DNA of 64,000 nucleotides, taken from positions 124,001 through 188,000 of the forward strand of contig QAOA01004878.1 in the NCBI GenBank assembly GCA_003255065.1. The letters are read 5' to 3'. The notes under the pieces were generated by a model. That model was not told where the DNA came from, did not search any database, and worked only from the letters and a program-made list of their open reading frames with translations. This document shows, piece by piece, positions 55,401 to 64,000 of the stretch. Within the stretch, counting starts at the first letter, position 1. Every line of letters begins with the position of its first letter. Made by a program: the position numbers and the translations under genes. The stretch comes from Cercis canadensis (lineage: Eukaryota > Streptophyta > Magnoliopsida > Fabales > Fabaceae).

Positions 55401-58094
55401 ATTTCTCTTAAGGCGATGGTGAATTTGGTCATAACAGGGCCTGCAAGTGCAGGCAGAAACTCAATCAATGAAGCCGAAAACTATTTATCATTTAGAATCA
55501 AGAACAACATTCAGGCTTAAAACCAGCTGAAGTGAGATCCTTGAATTGGTTTAGACACCTCAAAGTAAGAAATTTATAATGTACTCAATTCGATGTTTTT
55601 GTCACATATTGACTAAATAGCCCTTTTAATAAGTCAATAGTCAAGTAATGTGTCAGATATGTCTTTTTCCTTTTCATACTATTTACATTTTAGCTGGGAG
55701 AATAAAAAAAATGAAAACATTGTGAAAGACAACACAGATGGAGTATATATTAAAAGGGCAAAAAATGTCAAACAAATTGATATACCTCCAAAAGCCACAC
55801 TGATGGGGTCATTATGCCCTCCGCCAAAAGCTTCTAGGGCACTTGCAAATGCAATGTCCCCATCATATGCCTCCCCAAGTCCTTCACTGAAAAGAACAAA
55901 GTGCAAGCAGTTAGTGTCTGTCACAAGAACAATATCATGCATTAATTACTGAGTATATTGAACATGTTATCATAAGCTGAGAGAAACTTCTATTAATAAA
56001 CTGTTATGAGAAGACCCTAAAAAAATTCTCTTTCTGATGATGGACACGTGCACAGTTAAAACTAATTCAAATTTCAGACTATAGCTGCTGCTACTGTATC
56101 ATATTACAGTGGGAACAGGATAATCATATTTCCAAAACTTATTGTATCATAGCAATGTAACATGGAACATATTAATGTTTTCTTCTTTTCTTTCCATAAA
56201 ACAACTATTAAGATTTCCATTTTAGTAATTGTATCACATCTTCTTAACATCATATTTCCTCTGTTATTTCAAAGGAAAGCTCTAAGAAGATGGCACATTC
56301 CCATAAGGCCACTTAGATAACAAACTATAGAATATCAATTTAGTTCCAAATATGTCATACAAAGGTGTTTTTTTCATCAATTCTAGGCTATCTTCAATAT
56401 AATAAGAGGATTACATTTGTCCTTATCCTATTTAGGCCTTATCTTATTATTTGGTAGGAATAATAACTATTAGTTAGTTAGTCAAAAAGTCCATAAATAG
56501 GAGATTATGAATAAGAAAAGTCTATAAATAGGAGCATATTCTCAAAGACTCATGGCTGTTAACCAACAGTCGTTGATAAAGATAAGATATAAATGAATAC
56601 ATACGTGTATTTTCTACATCCTTTGTAAAATTTTAAACTTCTCTCTCTCAAAGACTCGGCACTTTCCTCCAGGCATTGTATCTGTTTCACCAAAGAATTC
56701 AATGAACCAAAACCTTAGCAGAAATCAAGTGGATTAAGAAATAAAATATCAAAACAATGAGTATAATGCATAAAACTTCTATGATAAACAGGGAAAGGAA
56801 TTATGTGACTCAATATGCATTTCGAGGACTTGGAAGACAGTAGGGTGCCAAAAGGAAAATGGGAAAGATTGCCATCTTGTTGAATGTTGTAGATTGCAAT
56901 GACAAATCAACAGAAAATTGTCAGAAATTATATTGAGAAGAAAAATGGAAGAGCAAAACATGAAAAGGCAGCCAACATTACAACATAAGCTCTAAGAAGA
57001 ATACCACTATGCACATGTTATAGAATGCCGTTCAGTGGCATTTTGCACGGTTTGGGTGCTAATCTAGACAAGGTATACATGTCTAAAATTACAGGGAATT
57101 CCAAAGCAACGGATTATACTTTCAGAATTTTCACAAGGTATTGGAATGGTTTAAGTCAAGAGAGCAGAAAACAATATTACATGAATTAAATCAAAGTCTA
57201 ATCAAAATTCTATTAGAGAATAATGCACTGTTGGGAAGCAGAATGCCAACATGATATATGACAATAGAATAGATAATTGATTATCAAGTTCTTCAAGAAA
57301 CCAAAAGGCAATGCATTGTTGATGTCAACAATTTGGAAAGGTTTGCTACAAGCAGTATGCTTTGCATCTTATTATTAAATTTCAGTTGTTTTCATGTATA
57401 GAACAAATTAAAATACACATATCGGTGCAACAGTCATAAAATTCTGTCTCTAAACCAATGATAAGATTGCATGTAGTCCACCATAAAGACAAAATTAAGC
57501 CTTCCTGTTCATTCTTATTATACATTCTCCAAAGCCCAAAACTAAGTTAGCTAGTGTTTTTTGAATAACATCAAAAGTATCCTACTAAGATCTACACCAC
57601 AATCACATCTGTGAAAGCTGAAATCAACTCATACAAAAAGGAAAGAGAAAAAAAAAAAAATCAATCTCCAAGCCAGCCGTGCTAGACATAATCAACTTCA
57701 TTAAAAGAAAAACATGAGCAGCAGATGATCAATCAATAATATAAAGCAAGCATTCATAGCAAGGGAGTTGGAAAGAGCAGTTTAAAGGTAGTAATTTTTC
57801 AGTTTGGTTGAACTGGGATTGCAACTGAATTGCCCAATTGTGCAATTTCTTTCCCGCTAAAGTTGGAAATATAGCAGCCAAGAAAAAAAGAAAAGTTGCC
57901 AGTACAAACACACGATCAGTTGCAAGGTTACTATCATTGGGTTTACCTTAGATACTAGTAACAATCGAACAGAAAAGAACTGGAAATTTGCAAGATAGCT
58001 TCACTGGTTTAGCAGGGAGTTGAAGGAGAGAGAAGAGGAAGTGCCTAACCTGCTTGCGGAACATAGGAGAGTCATCGAGCTTTGCGAATTGCAT
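49491..58094 (-). CDS. AGD3: ARF-GAP with BAR, PH and ankyrin domains (AGD3 / VAN3 / SFC)
   Basis: Nineteen exons, in coding order 58050-58094, 56605-56681, 55786-55886, 55370-55440, 54945-55007, 54267-54311, 53823-53888, 53680-53727, 53492-53587, 53376-53417, 52994-53209, 52768-52899, 52466-52690, 52259-52345, 51844-52182, 50819-50964, 50631-50724, 49831-50318 and 49491-49605, join into 831 residues (about 827 in Arabidopsis). AGD3/VAN3 makes ARF GTPases hydrolyse GTP at the trans-Golgi network and is needed for continuous leaf veins and auxin transport. Order: BAR domain (about 1-230), PH domain (about 290-435; [22 protein letters not shown]), ARF-GAP zinc finger with Cys515, 518, 535 and 538 and arginine finger Arg543, and ankyrin repeats (about 700-825; [19 protein letters not shown]). 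The start [15 protein letters not shown] matches relatives. The frame is unbroken. Confidence 0.95.
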
Positions 58095-61000
58095 TTTTGT
58101 GGCAAAGAATTTTTATTTTGTTTAGAGTAACTATAAATTAGCATTCCATCAATGCTGGATCTTCGCCCGACCGAAACTAATCGAATCTTGTAAGCATTAC
58201 TTTAGCCAAGATCTCGCATTTTTACTTGCATGAAACCAATAAAGCACACATATAAACAAAGCAAGAGATCACACCCGCCACTAAATTCGGCAACAAATTA
58301 AATCACTCAAACATCTACACCATTTCCATCAATTTGACGACCCTGAACCTGAAGCTTAGCTATAGCTACCCACCCACCAGAAGCCTACTTCCACTTTACT
58401 ATTTTTTTTCTTATTTGATATTTTAGAGACACGCTAATATTTTGGTCTCAAAACCCCAGAAGAGCACAAGGACAAAAACCCTAACAAAAACATGGACATT
58501 TCTTTTGTTTAATTTGCAGCACGTTACAGTACAGGCAAGTCTTGGGACTTACTCTTTTCTTTTCTTTTCTTTCTTTTTTTTTTTTTTGGCTAAAAGGGAA
58601 TTCTTGGGAATTGAGTGGGATTGCTTAAGGCAAATTCATTTCATTAACCTGAAATTCTCGAATCCTTGTGTGCAAACGGACACAGACATGGATTAAAGTG
58701 AGAACACGGAGTGCCTTTTTCTATATGCTTTGGCTTTCTTGCCTCTTTTTTTTTTTTTTTTTTTTTCTTCTTTTGTTAAAAAAAATATATGATTTGCTGT
58801 ACCAGAGGCAGAGGCAGAGCCGCAGAGGGTGTGTAAATGTAATGAATATCATCTTAACCATGGCCAAAAAAAAAAAGAATATCTTAACTAGTGACTAGTC
58901 GAGAGAAAACTACGTCGTTTGTACCTCCAAAAGAAGGGAGAGCGAACTTATCGAAGAGGAACAGTGTCGCGTTACGAGAACGGCGTTCCTCTCTTCCATT
59001 CCACGATCTTTCCAAGATCGGGGTCTTTGAAGTTTCTGTCAGTGTCCTACCTACGCTCTTTTCGGAAGCGTGTATCAAAGTATGCAGTGATTGGTAGCTC
59101 ATGCCAACGGATTGCTACAACCTTTCAGGGACGCGTTTCTCATGCGCGTGCGCAATTGAGAGATGCTTCTATGCACGCATTTTAGCACTCCCGTTGTGGG
59201 CCCAGACTAAATTTCCCTCCATTTGCCTGTCTCCCGCGGGAGACAGTGAGGTCCCTCCGTCAGATGCTCACAAAGAATCTCTTTGTAAGTTTTTTTTTTT
59301 TTTTTTTAAATGTAATCCGGAAAAATTTTTTAAAAAAAAGAGTAAAGACCATAATATGAATATTCATTCTCTATATAGAAAAATAAAAAAAAAATAAGGA
59401 AGAGGAAATAATGAGGCGTTGGCCATTCCACCATTGTGTTTTTCAGTTTTTTCCTTCTAGAAAAAAACTAATTTTTTATTCATAATATATTAGATTTAAA
59501 AAAAAGCAGGGCATGATAGTGTTAGCAATCATAACAAGAATAATTTGGTGTGTAGTGTAGTATAAAAGGATGACATACAAAAGGAAGAAATTAAGAAAGA
59601 GTTCAAAACCTTCTTTTTAAGTTATTATTATTAGCAGTGTAAGGTATAAATTTTATGCCTTATGTACTTAATTGATCTACTTTATTTTTTAAAATTCTTA
59701 ATTTTAATTAACTCTCCAATAATAATGCATTTACTATTTATCTCCAATAGCAGTGAGATAATCAGAGAATTCTTAAAATATGTAGTCTAACATGCTATAA
59801 CAAGAAGGAAAAAAAAAAAAAAAANAAAAAAAAAAAAACACATCACTTTATAGTTAGCTGTCATTGCTGTTTTTCTAATAAAATTCACGCGCACACAACA
59901 TTCTTTTTGAGTTGATTTATGGAAAAGATGGCAAAAAGTACAATAATGCACATCATTTTCGTACCATATGCAAATACATAGTCATTATGTATTTTAAAAC
60001 ATGGATAATAATAATTGTCAAAAAGATATTTTCCTTTAGAAATTTTAACATGAGGAAGTTGATTTTGTTTAAATGATCCATTGATCTGCAAGGAAACAGC
60101 AATGCATGAATTTTGAAACCGGCCAGCAAAACAAACGAAAGATTAAATTGGAATGAGGAATCAGGAAGTGTATCCAGGGCATAATGAAGGCTTAATTTGG
60201 TGACTTGTGAGTTGGATGAAAAGTTAAAGAAGATAGAAATGAAAGAGGGTTGGGATTGAGAAGAAGCTACTTTGACATGACCACGATGCTGCACTTTTTG
60301 ACCATTTTCATCACTTTCCCACATTAAAGTTTCCTTCGCATTATGTATAGAACCAATTGCTCCTTTACCGTTTCTAATCTTTAGTTTTCACTGCGAGAAA
60401 AAGAAAATGCACGTGAATCCTCTTCAATCCTTTGGCTGAATAAATCCTGTTCAAATCACATTCAAGGTAATAAGCCTGGGTAGATTTTGTGTATCATATA
60501 AATTTATAAACGAAATGGGAGTTGAATTGAATACTACAATAACAAAAAGGAAAAGGAGAAAGAGAGAGAGAGAGGATGAAGCACTTGAAACGAATAAGCA
60601 ATGATACTAGTTATATAATAATTCAATATTATAATAACACAAATAAGAAAAGAGAAAACCTGCGGATAGCGACACCTCATATGAATAAGACGCTAAGGTT
60701 TGAACATTGTCTTACTTTTTTCTCCTTTGCTTTACTTTTGAATTTTCATCCAATTAATCTGACACGTTCAATTATCTTTCCCTGGGCGGGAGAAGGAGGT
60801 GGTGGGGGGGAGAGAGAGGAGGCTAAAACCATTACATTACATTGCACCAAGTACACTATACAACAATTTTCAAAAAATATCCCTGAACCCAAATTATTAT
60901 TATTATTTTGAATTATGAGAGAAAATATTCATTAATTGATTTAATATACGAAAACTGTTATTGACTTGATTGAGAATCTTTCTAGCTTTAGGTGTCTGAC

Positions 61001-62282
61001 GTTGAATATCATGAGATTTAATCATCTAGTTGATTTTCTCAGTGAGATGTTAAATGTTAAATTCGATGACTGAAGAAGAGTAATTCGTGTGTCTTATGAT
61101 GAAAGTCTTTGTGCCATATAACATTGTAGATTAATATATAATCAATATATTAAAAATAAAAAATAAAAACAGAGGTAAAGATTCACTTGTAGTTCATGTC
61201 CTTATTAGTTAAAACTCATATATTTCACATATCATACAACAACTTTTTGAAAAAATTATTAAGAGATGCTCATTTTCTCAATTTAGTCTTAATTTTTGAA
61301 ATTTTTAATTAAATTATTGAATGTTTAAAATTGTTCAATGAACTTCAATTATCAAGTTATTGGCACTTATTACTGGGTATTGCATGCACGAATAAATTGA
61401 AAAATTATTTTTTTTTAAATAAATGATAAATACATCTGTAATTTGAGCAAAACAACTGCAAAATTTTCTTTCTTCTTTTTAGGCTTGAAACTCATGCACT
61501 ATATTTGAAATTTAAGCTATATATAAGGCGCACTCCTTCAAGCGTTATAGCTTTACTCCATACCCATAGGCCATGGCTTTAAAATTTAGGGCCGGGTTCA
61601 AGCCTTCACTGGGCCCTGCCTAGCCTGCTAGAGTTTCCAAGAGTAGTAATATATTAGGCCCTCTAAACCAAAAACAACAATAAGATTTCAAAAAAAAAAA
61701 AAAAAAAAAAANNNNNNNNNNNNNNNNNNNNNNNNNNNTTTTTTTTTTCCATAAAATTAATTATAAAGGACATTAAAAGTCATTTTTGCCTTTACTTTCT
61801 AATTCCATTTTTACTGGGACTTCTGTCTGAATTGACGAAATCTGGAAAGTAGTGATATAGATGGCACTGAGGAATGCAGTGCAAACGGCCAACCGGAAAG
61901 AGATTGTCTATGCCAGAGAAACGACTAAGGAAAAGAAACAAGAGAAAGTAACTCAAGGCAAAACTAATGTATTAAAGTTTAAAAATAAAAATGCATCTGA
62001 ATTAGAAGTATTATCTGTACAAGCACTATTGTCGTCAGGGGAAAGATTCTTAGAGCGTCAATGTATATATAACAATGACATATTAACAAGCGAAAAAAGA
62101 GAATAAATGCGATAAGTACAACTATAAAATCCTATAATGGCAGTAAAAGACCATAAACAAGTAAAAGAAACGGGGAAACAGACGTGACAATCATCTTCCC
62201 GAGATAAAATGACAGAAACCGCTATTTTGTCTATAGGAATAGGACTCCAATTGTTATGTACACTATGGTGTTTCGTGTTGCA
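58095..62282. other. AGD3 promoter and long intergenic DNA
   Basis: 58095-58450 is probably AGD3 leader and promoter. 58900-59200 is more GC-rich, with CTACGTCGTTT and CGCG motifs, and may be a regulatory island. From 59280 on the DNA is AT-rich with many A/T runs, a single N (59825), a purine-rich G tract (about 60786-60822) and a 27-N gap (61712-61738). The last few hundred bases may be 3' UTR of the trihelix gene. No gene is recognised. Confidence 0.4.
61712..61738. other. Assembly gap (27 Ns)
   Basis: Run of Ns between an A run and a T run. Confidence 0.99.
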
Positions 62283-63699
62283 CTACAATTTATCAGCAAT
62301 TCTGCCGAGAGCATCTGCAAGCTTATCAAGAACAGCAACCAAGTTACTAGCATGGTCTTTTCGCTGCTCACGATCCAACCGGAAATTTAAGTTTTGAGCT
62401 TCAAGCTGTGTGCTTAGCATCTTCCCATTTCTTTCCAAGACATCAATTAATTGAGATTGCAAATTTTCGTCTTCTCCATCTGTTTTAAACCTCTTCCTCT
62501 TCCGTACTCCTTGAGATGTAGAACCCATTTCTGGATTTGACCCTGCCTGTTTTTCATTGCTCCCACCTATAAAATACACGAATCTCTTAAACAAAATCAA
62601 CTTAAAATATGTCGCTAGTCACCATTAAACTTCTTTACACTGTAATTGCCACCCAACCATGCTTGTTACGAGGAGGCTAAAAAAGTCTATGTAATGATCC
62701 ATGAATAACATGCTTCTCAGATATGATTATATGATTAGACAGCATTCCTTAAATGCAATGCAACTTTGACTTCGTTCATATTCTAGTTCTGGCTATGGCA
62801 ATGCATGATTCGTACCCTAACTTCAAGCAATTTCAAGATAATTTTAAGCAAGTAGTCAGACTTTGGATGATTTTTTCCTATCAATCCCACCATATACACA
62901 GAATTTGTTATATTAAGAGTTTTATTTCAAGCATATCGCTATTTTAGTCTTCAGCTACCACCTATCATATTGTTTTAATAGAGTTGAAAAAATTGATGTA
63001 GCTTACAAGCTAAAGAAACTTAGTACAAGTATAGAAAATGTAGAAATGACAAAAACAAAAATAATTATATCTTACCATTATTGAAATTTCAATAAAATAA
63101 AATTAGAAGGAAAATAACATAAAAATGAGCAAACTACTGACTTGATTCTCACGCAAGTAAATATCAGTGTAGCAGTGGCAGGAATCAGTAGAAGCACCAG
63201 AAATAAAGGGCATTGGTATAAATATTGAACAGGCTCCCAAAGGAGGTTTCAGAAGTTTTAGAGTTCTATAAGCTCCAAGTTCCCAATATATCCAAGATGA
63301 AGTAAGGACATTGGAAGAGCTTCCATTTTCCCTTTTTTTGTTCTTTGTTTACCATCTTTCCATTGATTTCAGTTTTTACTAAAATAGTCATAGGTTTATA
63401 ACCTAGTTATTTTAGACACCCTTCTTCAGCCTAAAATCAAATTGGTTTATGAGCCTAAATTTTTATTAAAGCTAAGCTGCCTTCAGAAGATGGAATATCA
63501 AATAAAAAGGTCAAAGATATATCATCACATCCACTATGAAATCAAAAAAAAAAAAAAAAAAATTATAGGGAAATTCTCATTTCTAAAACCTCAAATAATG
63601 GCAGAAACGTGGTAAACAGGAATTGACAAGGCAGTGTAACATTACCTTGAGCATTACCTTCAACTTGACATGGACGCAGAGGTGGCTGATATTGCTTCT
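62283..63699 (-). CDS. 3' part of a trihelix (GT/Myb-SANT-like) transcription factor gene, partial
   Basis: Two exons are visible: 63646-63699 (or 63658-63699) and 62283-62566, in frame with each other and ending in a stop. The last exon encodes a nuclear-localisation-like RKRKRFK followed by a conserved coiled coil (LIDVLERNGKML, LDREQRKDHASNLVAVL, LADALGRIADKL), the usual C-terminus of a plant trihelix subgroup that, from memory, includes At1g21200 and At1g76870. The DNA-binding trihelix region would lie upstream, beyond the window's right edge. The small upstream exon (QYQPPLRPCQVEG) has two GTAATG donors 12 bases apart, both in frame, so four residues may be optional. I infer the function from the tail only. 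Confidence 0.7.
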
Positions 63700-64000
63700 C
63701 TGTAAATTCAGAAGGAAACAGAAAAAGAAAAGGCAGTAAGAGAGACAATTAGAGAGACTGCCACATGGTAATCAGAAAGTACCGTTCCGGATTATGTGCC
63801 TCAAAATTTTCCAGCTTTAGAAAGAAAAACTCTAACAACATTGCTGAAAACACCCTTAAAAAACAGTCCAACAGGGGAGAAAAGAAAGACAAACAATAAG
63901 ATAATACAGAGAAGGTAGAACAAAATCACACAGGGTTTTCATCAAATCCATCAAAAGTAATCAAACCTAGTTATCAAAGCAAAATTACGAACTTGAAGAG
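63700..64000 (-). other. Probable intron of the trihelix gene
   Basis: No coding texture. It lies upstream of the first visible trihelix exon on the minus strand, so it is probably intron. Confidence 0.45.

Noticed and set aside
61595-61604. GGTTCAAGCC, similar to a pol III box B
   Set aside because: No matching box A or cloverleaf around it, so not a tRNA or a clear SINE.
61861-62106. 81-residue basic plus-strand frame
   Set aside because: No recognisable family; it lies in the likely 3' UTR of the minus-strand trihelix gene.

Overview
The window is nuclear DNA from a flowering plant, most likely a eudicot. Intergenic DNA is AT-rich, genes carry many short GT-AG introns, and every recognisable protein is a plant family: CPL3, NETWORKED/NAB, SCD2, SCPL45, NXD1, LIR1, CORYNE, AGD3 and a trihelix factor. 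The protein texture would fit a rosid such as Citrus, but nothing here proves the species. The sequence is a draft assembly with two N blocks (32719-32982 and 61712-61738) and eight single Ns. Six of the single Ns lie in A or T runs or next to them, and two sit between duplicated flanks.

Layout, left to right. A SAM-domain protein gene (minus, 4278-5219) is followed by a decayed poly(A)-polymerase/tRNA-nucleotidyltransferase gene (plus, about 6483-10932). Next come CPL3, an RNA polymerase II CTD phosphatase (plus, 13369-18970), a small NET3-type actin-binding protein gene (plus, 21129-22178) and SCD2 (plus, 23484-29210). From memory, the SAM, nucleotidyltransferase and SCD2 families also lie close together in Arabidopsis (around At5g23680-23700 and At3g48800-48860), so this half looks like an old syntenic block with extra genes inside it.

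Between SCD2 and the next gene lies a transposon-rich interval (29.9-33.1 kb). It holds a MULE-type MITE with an exact 9-bp target duplication, a 324-bp near-identical duplication around a single N that is probably an assembly seam, a Pack-MULE-like element carrying part of an INDETERMINATE-DOMAIN (IDD) gene between TIRs of about 210-220 bp, and a second long-TIR element interrupted by the N block.

The right half holds SCPL45 (plus, 34894-37767) tail to tail with NXD1 (minus, 38032-41230). These are followed on the minus strand by a divergent LIR1-like gene (44061-44832), the CORYNE pseudokinase receptor (45519-47307), the large ARF-GAP gene AGD3/VAN3 (49491-58094, 19 exons) and the 3' end of a trihelix factor gene that runs off the window.

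I rebuilt exon maps for CPL3, NET3, SCD2, SCPL45, NXD1, LIR1, CORYNE and AGD3 by hand. Each gives a continuous frame of the length I expect for its family, except the LIR1-like gene, which has an unusual C-terminal extension. The genes are unrelated nuclear genes, not an operon. CORYNE and AGD3 both act in developmental signalling and polarity, and SCD2 and AGD3 both act in membrane trafficking, but their proximity is probably chance.
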